Below are positions 35,767 to 47,157 of a stretch of DNA of 64,000 nt, in pieces. Numbering within the stretch: position 1 is the first letter of the stretch; each line of letters starts with the position of its first letter. Below the pieces are notes generated by a model, which was given only the letters and a program-made list of their open reading frames with translations, was not told where the DNA came from and searched no databases. The position numbers and the translations under genes were made by a program. Origin of the DNA: Pseudopyrenochaeta lycopersici (lineage: Eukaryota; Ascomycota; Dothideomycetes; Pleosporales; Pseudopyrenochaetaceae); the NCBI GenBank assembly GCA_003313425.1, contig NHZP01000008.1, forward strand, positions 806,001 through 870,000, read 5' to 3'.

Positions 35767-37590
35767 ATGGCTACAGACGTGCTCTCCCACCCGCCCGAGC
35801 CCACGCCCTTCCACGGCCCAATTCGCTCGCCCTCGTCGACCTCGCTGGCCTTCAACGACTACCCGTCAATACGCAGGAACCAGTGCTCGCTGCCCGACCT
35901 GCGCTCGCCGTCGCTTAGCTCCTCGCGCTCCTCGTCCCTCCATTCCACGCCCGCCAGCAGCCTCTCCCTCGACACCAAGTCGGACGAGTCCAGCAGCGAG
36001 GACGATGGCCTGTCCTTTCCAAACTACAACACGGCGCGCCAGTACAGGAAGGGCCTGCCGGGCCCCGACCCGGACTTGTCGAGACCCACAGCCGCAGCAC
36101 TCCGGCCAGCGTCGCTGCCCTCGCCGCCCCCCAGCGACGGCCTTTCCTCAGACACCCCTTTGACCACACCAGACCCACTGCACATATCGGAGGATGACAC
36201 GGCAGTGCGGAAAGAGCCCTCGCACCACGTCGACTACCTCTCGTACGAATGGCGCGAGGAGGACATTTGGTCCTCTTGGCGGCACATTGTAGAGCACCGC
36301 AATGTCTATGGCGAGCGTTCTCGGCTCGAAAATGCGTCGTGGAGGACGTGGGCCAAGGCACAGTTCAAGCTGAAGACTGTGTCCCCTGAAACGCTGAATT
36401 GGTGCGTCTCGATCTCCTCGATCGGCACCCCTGTCATGGGGTGCCGATCATCCCCATCCGTGCACGCAGCTGCCAGGTTTTTGTTCTCGAATGGCACTAA
36501 CGAGTCGCATAGGCTAAAAGATGTCGACGTGACTTGGTTGTACGGGCCCATGCAGCCTGCATCGAATAGATTCTGCTCGCAACAGAACTCCGCCCCAGTC
36601 AGTCGCTTGTCCAAGACAAACTCGTTTGTCAATGGCGTCAAGAAACCGATTCTCAAGAAGCGCAGCATGTCAGAAGCCATGCTGCAGAAGTCGATATCCT
36701 CTTCATCATTAGTCCAGCAGGCTGCAGAGTCAGTGCAGGCCCAGCAGAAGACTGGTGCTACTCTGGAGCTTCGGAGGCCCCGGCCAATCATTGGCCGAGT
36801 AACCCCTGAATTCCCAACAGCCTCCACCATGTCGCGTGGCCTCTTGTGGGAGGGCACGGACTACTTCTCATCAAAGTCCACGTCAGGTCTCCATACGCCA
36901 GATCACGGGGAGAAGAAGCACATTCGGTTTGATGACAACGTGGAGCAGTGCATTGCCGTCGAGTGCAAAGACGCCGACGACGATGAGGACGACTACAACC
37001 ACAACCCTTGGGCCAAGTACCATGACGACGATTCTTCATCTGACGAGGGCGTTGTCATGATGAAGCGCTCAAGAAAGAAAAGGCCGTTGTCACGGACAGC
37101 ATCAACGACCAGCATCAGCAGCGATAACAAGACTATCGCTAAGCTTCCATCCACGACTCTCAAATACAGGACAGACTCACCTGATGTCACAGAACAACAC
37201 CCTTCTCATTCGCTTGGATTCTGGCGACAGAGGGACCGTCTGTCCCCCTCGCCTTCACAAGAAACACTGAAACCATCTAACCCATCAAGAAACTTTCTGC
37301 TTGCAGAGGACGACGAAGAGGGGGATGCGTTCTTCGATCCTTCTAGCGCTTATGGAGGCAAGCGACCCAGCACTCCGACCGCCTCAGACCCATACTCATT
37401 ACGTTCCAGCAACTCATTAGCATCGCTGGAATCCAGTGGCCTCCGAAGAACAGCGTCCGGGATGTTCATGCCATTCGAGGACAATGAGGAGGATCCTCCA
37501 CCACCTGGATTCATAGGACGAGTGGTAGACACGGTGAATACGGCGCGGGATATTGCTCATGTAATATGGAATGCGTCGTGGAAGGATTAG
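35767..37590 (+). CDS. reg1: Reg1-like PP1 regulatory subunit (DUF1752)
   Basis: Exons 35767-36401 and 36513-37590 give 570 residues. The DUF1752 block spans about residues 155-225: YLSYEWREEDIWSSWR, ENASWRTWAKAQFKLKTVS, then ETLNW joined by splicing to LKDVDVTWLYGP. A PP1-docking RVxF-type motif, KHIRF, is at residues 347-351 and is followed by DDNVEQCIAV, as in yeast Reg1. The rest is Ser-rich and disordered, with acidic and basic patches. In yeast, Reg1 directs PP1 (Glc7) to Snf1 to enforce glucose repression. The intron is 111 nt, a multiple of three without stops, so a model without the intron inserts 37 residues into the most conserved domain. Confidence 0.9.
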   Translation: MATDVLSHPPEPTPFHGPIRSPSSTSLAFNDYPSIRRNQCSLPDLRSPSLSSSRSSSLHSTPASSLSLDTKSDESSSEDDGLSFPNYNTARQYRKGLPGPDPDLSRPTAAALRPASLPSPPPSDGLSSDTPLTTPDPLHISEDDTAVRKEPSHHVDYLSYEWREEDIWSSWRHIVEHRNVYGERSRLENASWRTWAKAQFKLKTVSPETLNWCVSISSIGTPVMGCRSSPSVHAAARFLFSNGTNESHRLKDVDVTWLYGPMQPASNRFCSQQNSAPVSRLSKTNSFVNGVKKPILKKRSMSEAMLQKSISSSSLVQQAAESVQAQQKTGATLELRRPRPIIGRVTPEFPTASTMSRGLLWEGTDYFSSKSTSGLHTPDHGEKKHIRFDDNVEQCIAVECKDADDDEDDYNHNPWAKYHDDDSSSDEGVVMMKRSRKKRPLSRTASTTSISSDNKTIAKLPSTTLKYRTDSPDVTEQHPSHSLGFWRQRDRLSPSPSQETLKPSNPSRNFLLAEDDEEGDAFFDPSSAYGGKRPSTPTASDPYSLRSSNSLASLESSGLRRTASGMFMPFEDNEEDPPPPGFIGRVVDTVNTARDIAHVIWNASWKD

Positions 37591-38395
37591 CACATTGATT
37601 TCAGCGCATGGCGTTTGTGGGCTCTTTTGCGACATTACTTTTGATCAGCGGGCATTCAAATTCGGTTTACATATTACGGTCTGGCTCTGGCGGCGGTGTC
37701 ACCACCGGCCTCGATTTGAGGCTTCGTTTGCACTTGCATTCGCGGGACTGTGGATTTAGTCCTGTCCCAGAATCGATAATATATACGTTAATCATCATCA
37801 TGAGCATCATCAGTTGCAGTAACCGTACGTGAAACGCACATGGTTGCCGAGAGGGAATGAAATGCTGGGGGATTTCAGAACGACTTAAATGGTGTTCGTG
37901 CAGCAAGGTATAGGCTGTGTACAATCGCCTTGAGTATTGCGAAAACGTGCAGGGCTTATATTGTCGCTCATCTGCGAAAGTGGGGCCGGATGCCAGCGTC
38001 AATTACGAATTGGGGTCAATTTTGTGGAGCATGCTCTTCGATGGATCAATTGGGTCTGGCAGTTGGGACCTTGGACAGATAATTAGACCCAAAACTCGTG
38101 CAATGCTGGCAAGCTGTGGAGTGTGTGTGGTTACGTATCATCATTGCGACCACACATGCTTACCCCGACTATCGAGGCCCCGCAAGTGTAACCGGTACCG
38201 AGCACGACCGCAAGACAGTCGGAGTGATCACGTGGATACGACGCCTGACGCATGAGGGCTAGTCGCTGGGTGAGTCCTGCTGAATGCGATTGCTATCGGC
38301 TGTCTCAGACATTGGCAACAGTTGATGCAAAGGTTTAAGGTTCATCTTATACTTTGACCGTTAGCGAGGTTGCTAGGGTTTCGTTATGGGGAAGG

Positions 38396-38426
<31 letters not shown>

Positions 38427-38782
38427 CCAAAGGATGGAGGAAGGCGTTGACAGACTCAATTGGGCAGGTAGATTGGGATAAACTCCAATACAGGCTGCGT
38501 TTGATCAATTTCCGAGGTGAATCCAAAAAAGGCCAGCTGTCACGTCAGTGAGGCTCTTCTCCAAGTTTCTAGAGGTATTGCGCATGGGCGGACACGGGCC
38601 TAACCAATAGGAGATAAAGTGAGAGCCCGCGGCCCGCTTGCTATGGAAGTTGACACGTTCGCAGCTTCCCACCCGCATTTATTTATCAACGGCAGCACCC
38701 CAATCTTCTTTGCCGACATCCTTTTTCTCAACCTCAATTCTTCACAAGCCCTCTGCTCTTCTCTAGACAGCAGGCAAGCACA
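37591..38782. other. Intergenic region with CT microsatellite
   Basis: This contains the Reg1 3' UTR and the calnexin promoter and leader. A CT dinucleotide run lies at 38396-38422; apart from that nothing is recognised. Confidence 0.5.
38396..38422. repeat. (CT)n microsatellite
   Basis: About 13 CT dinucleotides in a row, about 360 bp upstream of the calnexin start codon. Likely length-variable among strains (inference). Confidence 0.9.
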
Positions 38783-40697
38783 ATGCGTTTCGCAATTGGT
38801 GCCACGGTCGCGCTCGCTGCCGCCATTGTGCATGCAGACGATGCAAGCTCCGCTGAGGCCGAGTCATCTACCGCGACCTCTGTCGCAAAGCCCACCTTTA
38901 CTGTGAGTACCCGTAGTGCCTTGTACCACTCGCTCAATGCTGATCTTCTTTGCGTAGCCCACCAAGCTCAAGGCTCCTTTCCTAGAACAGTTCACAGACG
39001 ACTGGGAGTCCCGATGGAAGCCATCGCACGCGAAGAAGGATGTCAAGGCCGACGATGAGGAGTGGGCGTACGTTGGTACTTGGTCTGTTGAGGAGCCCAC
39101 CGTGCTCAAGGGAATGGAGGGAGACAAGGGCCTGGTCATCAAGGACAAGGCCGCCCATCATGCCATCTCTGCCAAATTTCCAAAGGCCATCAACAACAAG
39201 GGCAACACCCTTGTCGTTCAGTATGAAGTCAAACTTCAGGGTAAGTAGCATGCAGGATGACGCAGCTTTTCTGGCGTACTAAGAATTGTTTACAGACGGC
39301 TTGGAGTGCGGTGGTGCCTATATGAAGCTCCTCCAGGACAACAAGGCTCTTCACGCCGAGGAGTTCTCCAACAGCTCCCCATACGTTATCATGTTTGGTC
39401 CCGACAAGTGCGGTGCCACCAACAAGGTAAGAGCTTATACCAATCTCCAGACTCGGGCGAATGCTCACAATCACAGGTTCACTTCATCTTCCGCCACAAG
39501 AACCCCAAGACTGGCGAGTATGAGGAGAAGCATCTCAAGAACCCTCCCATGGCCCGCATTGTCAAGACCTCGAGCCTCTACACCCTCATTGTCAAGCCCG
39601 ACAACAGCTTTGAGATTAAGATTGACGGCGAGTCCATCCGCAACGGAACCCTCCATGAGGATTTCACTCCCTCGGTTAACCCCGCTGAGGAGATTGATGA
39701 CCCCAACGACAAGAAGCCCGAGGACTGGGTTGACGAGGCCCGCATCGCTGACCCCGATGCCACCAAGCCTGAGGACTGGGATGAAGACGCGCCATTCGAG
39801 ATCGTCGACGACGAGGCTACCATCCCCGAGGATTGGCTCGAGGATGAGCCTACCACCATTCCCGACCCTGAGGCTGAGAAGCCTGAAGACTGGGATGATG
39901 AGGAGGATGGTGACTGGATCCCACCCACAGTTCCTAACCCCAAGTGCGACGAAGTCTCTGGCTGCGGCAAGTGGGAAACTCCTATGAAGAAGAACCCTGC
40001 CTACAAGGGCAAGTGGACCGCTGAACTCATTGACAACCCGGCTTACAAGGGCGTATGGGCTCCCCGAAAGATCAAGAACCCTGATTACTTTGAGGACAAG
40101 ACCCCAGCCAACTTTGAGCCCATTGGCGCTGTAAGTTTTGCCATGAACACGTGCACAAGTAAGATGCTAATTCCATGGTAGATTGGCTTCGAGATCTGGA
40201 CCATGCAGAACGATATCCTCTTTGACAACATCTACATCGGACACTCGATTGACGACGCGGAGAAACTCAGGGCCGAGACTTTCGACCTCAAGATTGCCGC
40301 TGAGAAGGCCGAGGAAGAGGCCAATAAGCCCAAGGTTGATGATACTCCCAAGTCGACTTCGGACCTTTCTTTCAAGGACGACCCAGTCGCGTTCGCCAAG
40401 GAGAAGCTCAACCTCTTCATCGAGATCGCCAAGCGTGATCCCGTTGAGGCCATCAAGAGCGTTCCCGAGGTTGCCGGTGGTATTGGTGTCTTCGCTGTCA
40501 CCATTCTCGTTCTCCTCGGATCCCTCTTCATTGGCTCTGGTGCCGCTCCTTCGCAAGAGCAGGTCAAGGCTCAAGCAAAGAAGGCCAAGAACGTCGCTGC
40601 GGATGCCAAAGACAAGGCCGCTGAGGCTGTTGCGACTGGCGCTGAGAAGGCTCAGGCTGAGGTCAACAAGCGCACTACCCGCTCCACTGCCTCGTAG
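38783..40697 (+). CDS. clxA: Calnexin, ER lectin chaperone
   Basis: Exons 38783-38902, 38958-39240, 39296-39426, 39477-40130 and 40182-40697 give 567 residues. A signal peptide ([18 protein letters not shown]) leads into the lumenal lectin domain, with [14 protein letters not shown] and [10 protein letters not shown]. The P-domain has four acidic motif-1 repeats of the KPEDWD type (about residues 255-330) and then [21 protein letters not shown] motif-2 repeats. A single transmembrane helix ([16 protein letters not shown]) anchors it, with an Ala/Lys-rich cytosolic tail. Calnexin binds monoglucosylated N-glycans and retains folding glycoproteins in the ER. Length and order match the family. 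The tail lacks an obvious KKXX or RKPRRE retrieval motif. Confidence 0.97.
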
Positions 40698-41294
40698 ATG
40701 ATGAAAAATTGAAGACGGAGGCTTGACTGAAGAGGTTGTGTTGAGAGGTGCAGAAAGCACGGCGAATGATCAAAAAGGATTACCCAATGCCATAATTCAG
40801 GATTTCAGGAATCATTAGCTACAAATCGTTCTGGGGATAACGGCGCTATGACAGTGTATTATAGTCTTCGTCTTTGCAAAATGATTAATGCAGCGGCCAT
40901 GAGCATAGATCCGCGGATATCAAATACAGGAAGACATTTGATTCTAATCGTAACTCGTCTTTCGCTCGACAAGTGTGGTTAGTGCCAGAGAGCGGATATG
41001 AGCGGCGCACATAGACGCTGTACACGCCGCAAACTGCTGGAGTCGCACGGAGCGGGGCACCCGATTTGACCTCGGGAGTCCGACTCTGGAGCTTCGGCCA
41101 AGCGCAACGGGCAATCCGGAATCTGTTTCCCTGAACAGTCCAGAACATCCGTGAGCAACCTTTTTGCCTTCTGTGCGAAGTCTTCTTCTGCGTCGCGCTG
41201 TCCTTCCTCATAAAACTTCTTTTGCTCCTTTCTTTGTGGTTTATTGAGCTGCCACATTCCCCCACATCCATTCGGCAGTTGCTCTCGCAGCAAT
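40698..41294. promoter_or_regulatory. Intergenic: calnexin 3' end and MMSDH promoter
   Basis: No further gene is recognised. A minus-strand frame at 40885-41301 overlaps the start of the dehydrogenase and has no family resemblance. Confidence 0.5.
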
Positions 41295-43169
41295 ATGGCA
41301 TCCCGCCGAGCTATCGCACGTATCCCGACGCTGACCGCTCGCTCATCCCTCACTCGCGCAGCTCCTCTTTGCACCAGAATGTCGTCGCCAAACAGCTTTA
41401 ACAAAGTGGCTGCACGGCGGTTGCATGCCACTGCGCAGCACCTGAAGCCAGCAGCATCTGCCGTGGCCGAGTCGTATCCCATGAACCATGAGCAGATACA
41501 ATCGCCCGCAGATACGCAAAACTTCCTCGACAACCAGTTTGTGCCCTCGAAAGCATCACAATGGATTGAGTTGCACGACCCTGCGACCAACAACTTGGTA
41601 ACACGCGTTCCCCAGAGCACAGATGCCGAACTCAAGGCTGCCGTCGACAGTGCCGAGAAGGCATTCAAGCCGTGGAGAGACACGAGCTTGCTGCACAGGC
41701 AGCAGATCATGTTCAAGTACACACATTTGATTCGAGAGAACTGGGACAGGTTGGCTGCTAGCATCACGCTGGAGCAGGGCAAGACCTTTGCTGACGCGAA
41801 GGGCGATGTGCTCCGTGGTCTGCAGGTTGCAGAAACTGCCTGCGGTATCACTACCCAAATGACTGGCGAGGTCCTCGAGGTTGCAAAGGATATGGAAACA
41901 CGCAGCTACAGGGAGCCATTGGGTGTTGTCGCTGCCATCTGCCCTTTTAGTGAGTAAATTACCCACTTGGTAGCGTGGCCGCACTAACGTTCTACCCCAG
42001 ACTTCCCCGCCATGATTCCCCTCTGGACTATTCCCATCGCGGCCGTGACTGGTAATACCGTTGTCATCAAGCCCTCCGAGCGTGACCCGGGTGCCTGTAT
42101 GATCCTTGCTGAGCTTGCTGAGAAGGCTGGCTTCCCCGCAGGTGTCGTCAACATTGTCCACGGTTCTGCGAAGACTGTCGACTTCATCCTCGACGAGCCC
42201 CGCATCAAGGCTGTTAGCTTTGTTGGCAGCAACAAAGCTGGAGAATACATTTACTCGCGTGCCTCGGCCAATGGCAAGCGAGTCCAGGCCAACCTGGGCG
42301 CTAAGAACCACGCTGCAGTTCTCCCTGATTGTAACAAGAACCATGCTTTGAACGCCATTGCCGGTGCTGCTTTCGGTGCCGCTGGTCAGCGATGCATGGC
42401 TTTGAGCACTTTGGTCATGGTTGGCGAGACTAAGGACTGGGTTCCTGAGATCGCTGAGCGTGCCAAGGGCCTTCAGATGAATGGTGGCTTTGAGGAAGGT
42501 GCGGATCTTGGACCCGTCATCAGCCCGCAGTCAAAGAAGAGGATCGAAGAGCTCATTGCCAGCGCCGAAGAGGAGGGTGCTACTATCTTACTTGACGGTC
42601 GTGGCCAGAAGCCACCGTCTGAGAAGTACGCCAACGGTAACTGGGTAAGATTATGTTAATTGAGTAAATGATTCTATACTTACACTTTATCCAGATCGGC
42701 CCTACCATTATCGCGAACGTCAAGCCTCACATGAAGTGTTACAAGGAGGAGATCTTTGGCCCCGTCCTCGTTTGCTTGAACGTTGAGAGTATCGATGAGG
42801 CCATTCACATGATCAATGCCAACGAGTATGGCAACGGTACCGCCATCTTCACCCGCTCAGGTGCCACTGCCGGTCGCTTCCAACGCGAGATCGAGGCTGG
42901 CCAGGTTGGTATCAATGTCCCCATTCCCGTCCCTGTAAGTTTACACAAGTATCTGTTCCAGCCATGTTGGAGTGATTGCTAACAATTCTTAGCTTCCCAT
43001 GTTCTCTTTCACTGGTAACAAGAAGTCGGTCGCGGGCGGCGGCGCGAACACCTTCTACGGCAAGCCTGGTCTACAGTTCTACACTCAGCAGAAGACGGTG
43101 ACGAGCCTGTGGAGGAGTGAAGATGCTGTTGCAACCAAGGCATCTGTCAACATGCCCACACACAGCTAA
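41295..43169 (+). CDS. Methylmalonate-semialdehyde dehydrogenase, mitochondrial
   Basis: Exons 41295-41949, 42001-42644, 42695-42934 and 42993-43169 give 571 residues. The first ~45 residues are rich in Arg, Ala and Ser with almost no acids, as in a matrix-targeting presequence. The aldehyde-dehydrogenase fold follows: [20 protein letters not shown], then [21 protein letters not shown] and [13 protein letters not shown]. The catalytic Cys is about residue 350 in [11 protein letters not shown]. The NFPAMIPLW and GAKNH signatures separate the ALDH6 group from other ALDHs. The enzyme converts (methyl)malonate semialdehyde to acetyl- or propionyl-CoA in valine, pyrimidine and beta-alanine breakdown, using NAD and CoA. 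Confidence 0.96.
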
Positions 43170-44275
43170 ATATGGATAAATTGAGCGTTCCACCATAAAA
43201 TTGGCGTACATTTGCTGGAGCTTTGGAGATGTCAAAATGCATCTTATCTACGGTATTGTCTGTTTCTTAGCAAAATTTGGCGAACCATGAATCCATTATG
43301 GATTTTCTGCAGATTACGCAGGCTCAAAAGCATTACGTAGAGCTCTCCATTACATGATGCCATTTCCTATTTTTTTTTTGGAAGAAACAATGGTGATGCG
43401 TGACAGACCCACAGCTTCGAGAAGACGCAGACGTTGGCGACGCCGCTCGGGAGGGTGTGGAGCGCTGCCACGCTGAAACGTGAGGCGCCGTCAGCAAGGA
43501 CGCCCCAAGCTTCCGGTCTCCACATAAAGGCCGGCTTTAAGCCTGCACACCCGCATCATCGATGTCATGATCGCCATTGAACCGCACTTTTTTTTAGGGC
43601 ATGGGATTTCCGCTGTGAATGCTGTGTTTGGGAGGGATTGGATGCAAGACCCAGGGGGCAACTGGCACTAGTCGAGTATGGGCCCGAATGTCTTGGAATG
43701 TATATGCATCACCCACACTTGCGTCCTAAATGGGAAGGCTGGTGTGGTTTGGTGTATTGCTGACGCTGTAGCGCAAGCTGCAGCGCGATATCGTGACAGC
43801 GCGATAGCGCTGACGACTGCTTTGGGCCCATTGCTGCGGTGCACGCCTCATTGATAGTGCATCAGATCTATTTAGTGCGGGGCCACAGCAGAGCGCTGGA
43901 TGAGCAGCCATGTGGCTGCGGTTGCTGTGGAGGCTGGGATGGGGGGGCGGGCGAGTGAGCTGGAGAATGGAGGAGCAAGGACCGCATTCCGAAGACAAGC
44001 CATCTAAATTTTGCCAACGTTAACGTAACGGTGGCGAGGTCGTAGCCGTTGCCACAGAAATTCAAACGTCCCCTGCTCGAAAAGGGTCAATTGTTTGTCC
44101 TGTGAAGTCTGCGCGCGGCGGCTTCAAAGAGTATCCACACAATCGCACCACGGCCGCTCCATTCGTGCATGGTTGGGTTATCGCTTTGCACCGCACACAT
44201 CCGCCCCCCAGTTCTCCGGCGCAATTCATGTTTCAAAGGCGGGTCGCTGCGTACCTAGCCGGCAGATCGCTTATG
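43170..44275. other. Intergenic region
   Basis: Spacer between MMSDH and the DUF2406 gene, with a run of nine T near 43371. No supported gene. Confidence 0.45.
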
Positions 44276-44679
44276 ATTGGAGCGGCGAGTTCTCCAGCCT
44301 GAGGACGCGCGGAGTGAAGGGCTGGCCCGCCATTGTTGAGCAACTCGTCGCTGGACTCGTACCTACCCGCTGACTCTGTTCTAAACCTCCCCCCAGCGGT
44401 CGCTCGTTTTTCTCGCTGCTCCCTACAACGCCGCCCGACGCCCGCCATCTGCGAGTGCCGTCGACATTGACGTCTCACTTTCTTGTTGTTCTCGCTACCC
44501 ACTCTTTCCTGAGCAGCCAGGATCCACGCCTTGACCACATCGCATCACGTCCGCTGCGCCCTGATCCACAACATTGCAGACAGTCGCTACGCCAGCTCCG
44601 CTATACCCGCTCACCAACCTCATACTGTCGTTAGCTCCCCTCAGATTTGCACAAGAACAGGGTTACTTCGTCCCTAGCC
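44276..44679 (+). promoter_or_regulatory. ATG-free leader of the DUF2406 gene
   Basis: No plus-strand ATG occurs between 44275 and the start codon at 44680 (404 nt). The sequence is C/T-rich, and a long 5' UTR is the likely cause (inference). Confidence 0.5.
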
Positions 44680-45862
44680 ATGGAACAACCCCAGCAGCAA
44701 GCGCGTCCGCGCTCAAAGTCCACCTTTAGCTTTCATAGCGACAAAAGCCGCAACACTCCTTCTAGCCCTAGGCACGAGAGAAAAGAAAGCGCCAGCGATA
44801 AGAGAAAGACGCACTACGATCCCACTACCAAAGCAAATCCGAACGCTGCTATGGAAGAAGCACAGCCCAGTATGACATAATCTCTCCAGTCTCCACTGCG
44901 CGCCCGTGTTTACAACGTCTTTGCTAACACTCTGCAGTCGCCGCTGCGCTTGAGAAGCCTACTCTCCAGTCTCTCCGATCATTCCAGCACACTGATTCCG
45001 CCGGCAATCCCATTGGTGAGCCGACCCTACTCAAGTTGTGCAGCAACGAGCGATTGTCTAACGAGCTCTAGTCGACCCCGATCTCTCCAATCCCACGCGC
45101 TCGCGATGGGAACGCCCGCTCGATACCATTCGCTCCTTCGAGGCAGCGATCGATGGCGAATACAAACGCAGAGCGCAATCCATGCGCGCCGACCAGACTG
45201 ATATCATGAGTGGCTACGGAAGCCGAAGGAGCAGCTACTACGGAGGACACGACCAGAGCCGCTTCTCCCGCGCCAGTTACTATGGTCATGGACAAAACAC
45301 TCGCGATAGCTACGATAACGGCTATGGCATGGGCGGTCCTGTCGGCGGACCGCAGCAACGGATGCGATACGGCAGTCGCATGCAGTCTGACTCTGGGTGG
45401 AACAGGCCTAATGGCAACAACGTGTATCCTGTCAATGGCTACCAGCAGTCGCGCGACACAGTGAACACCAATGGTTCCAACGGAAGTCACAGTGATGGTC
45501 CGTATTCAAACGAGCCCAGTAGCGAAAATAGCTCCATCGAGCGAGGTGTGCCTGTCAAACCGCCGCAGCCGGACTTGGGTGAACAGTATGGTTTCAATGG
45601 TTTTGGCCGAGGACCCATCCTAGAAGAGTACGCCCAAGGACCCTCAAACGGCGGATACTTCCAGCAACAACCTCAACAACAACAATACAATGGTGCGATG
45701 GGTGGCCCCCCATCACCACCGAAGCACATGACGCCACCTGCACCAATCAAATTGAACAGCTCTGGACCATCTGCCGCCAATACAGGCAGGCCAAACGTAT
45801 TGTCTAAGAACAGTGATGATAAGCGGCGGAGTTGGTTCAAGAGGCGGTTCAGTAAGGACTAG
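44680..45862 (+). CDS. DUF2406 fungal protein
   Basis: Exons 44680-44869, 44938-45015 and 45072-45862 give 352 residues. The DUF2406 core runs from about residue 45 to 120: TTKANPNAAMEEAQP, LEKPTLQSLRSFQHTDSAGNP, then SNPTRSRWERPLDTIRSFEAAID. The rest is Gly/Ser/Tyr/Gln-rich with RRSSYYGG-like patches and Pro-rich runs, and ends with a basic RRSWFKRRFSKD tail that may bind membrane lipids. Yeast relatives are poorly understood; cell-cortex and bud-neck links have been reported for the wider family. Function here is not assigned. The middle exon is only 78 nt and encodes the heart of the domain. Confidence 0.88.
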
Positions 45863-46377
45863 AAGTGCCTTGCGGAAGGATAGTGTTCATTGGGAGGAAA
45901 GGGCCAAGCGGGTTTTATGAAGTGATGCAGATTTTTCAGCTTCTATCGTGTGAAAGCTTTTTTTGGGATATATTGGTATAAGCGGGGTTTTTGAACAGAG
46001 GTGTTGCAGGTACGGAGGGCAGCGCCCTGGACCGGAATGACACGACATTGGTATCTCATGATGATGATGGAAGGGGACCACCTGAGCTCGAGAGCCATAT
46101 AGCCGAGCCATTCTTATCCACGTCGCACACTTGTGGACCTGGGACACGACGTGGAGGGGATATAACGGAGTTTTGGGAATGCGAACGGCTAGCAATGCCG
46201 CAACTGTCACTCCTTGAGGATCGAATGTGCTACAGTAGAAAGCAGCTCATTCAATGTGAGCCAGTAATGCGGTAATCGTAATGGTTTGGCGAGCACGTAG
46301 TGGCTTTCATTGAAGACTTTGTGATGTGACATGATGCATTGACATCAACGGAGGCTACCATTATACTTTCATACGTT
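45863..46377. other. Convergent intergenic region
   Basis: 3' regions of the DUF2406 gene and vma21. Nothing else is recognised. Confidence 0.5.
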
Positions 46378-46808
46378 TTACAATTTCTTCTTCGCTTGCT
46401 CTGCCAGTTCCTGCTGCTCTTCTTGGTCATCTTTGAACGCCATAACAACATAGGCGATTAGAACCACATTTGCCATGAGTGCTGCTAAGCCGCCTGCGTA
46501 GGTTGCATTACCTAGTGGCCAAAGATCAATATAACATCAGATGGAAGGGGAGATTGGCCTACCTCCGAACACGAATTTGACTGAGAAAAAGTATGTGCCA
46601 ATTGGCAGAGTGATCATGGCAAATGTAAAACTCATGAGCTTCCAGATGACAGATCTTTGCTTGAGGTATTAGCTCGTGCTTCGCCGAACTGCAGAGGGAG
46701 TGCGACTCACGTAGGCACTGCGGGGGAAATATTCGAAGGCCCTGGGGGTCCCCTCCCATCATTCTCGAGATACGGCTTCTCGCCATCGACATTTCTTCTT
46801 GTAGTCAT
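46378..46808 (-). CDS. vma21: Vma21, V-ATPase assembly factor
   Basis: No single long frame shows this gene; it appears only after joining three small exons, 46808-46711, 46654-46563 and 46511-46378. The 107-residue product starts MTTRRNVDGEKPYLENDGRG. Two transmembrane helices follow, around SVIWKLMSFTFAMITLPIGT and YAGGLAALMANVVLIAYVVM, joined by a lumenal loop with YFFSVKFVFGGNATYAGG. It ends in an acidic then Lys-rich tail (AKKKL) near the expected ER-retrieval position, although a canonical KKXX is not exact. Vma21 chaperones assembly of the V0 sector in the ER. Size and order match the family closely. Confidence 0.94.
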
Positions 46809-47157
46809 AGTGAGGGCTGATATGTTGTTAGAGGCAGGTTGGGTGAACCACAAACCACTGGCTTCAGTCGGCCGAATCCAGCAAGGTAATGGATGGCCCG
46901 AGCGCCAGGAAACGCGAAAGCGCGTCGGTGAAGTGAATCCCGGCTCAACTTTTTGGTGATCCCCGCCACAGGCCCTCGTTTCTTTACATCACACTGCACA
47001 GGGGCGCGACCATGCCTTAGGCTTTGTCCACGTCCTCGCGTCTTTGTTTATCACCTTTGGCCATTGTTTTTCTTTACTGTTGTCGCGGTCTACCAACACT
47101 GACGGCAGTCGCTACGCCTTCCTCGACCTCAGCCCGCAATTATACTTCGCCTACACC
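46809..47157. promoter_or_regulatory. Shared divergent promoter region, vma21 / fun30
   Basis: The 349 bp between the two start codons must hold both promoters. The frame upstream of the fun30 ATG at 47158 stays open to 47044, but the protein resembles family members only downstream. Confidence 0.55.

Noticed and set aside
39286..39987. Plus-strand ORF of 233 aa overlapping calnexin
   Set aside because: It is a shifted frame of the calnexin exons; its Arg/Ser/Thr-rich composition reflects the frame shift.
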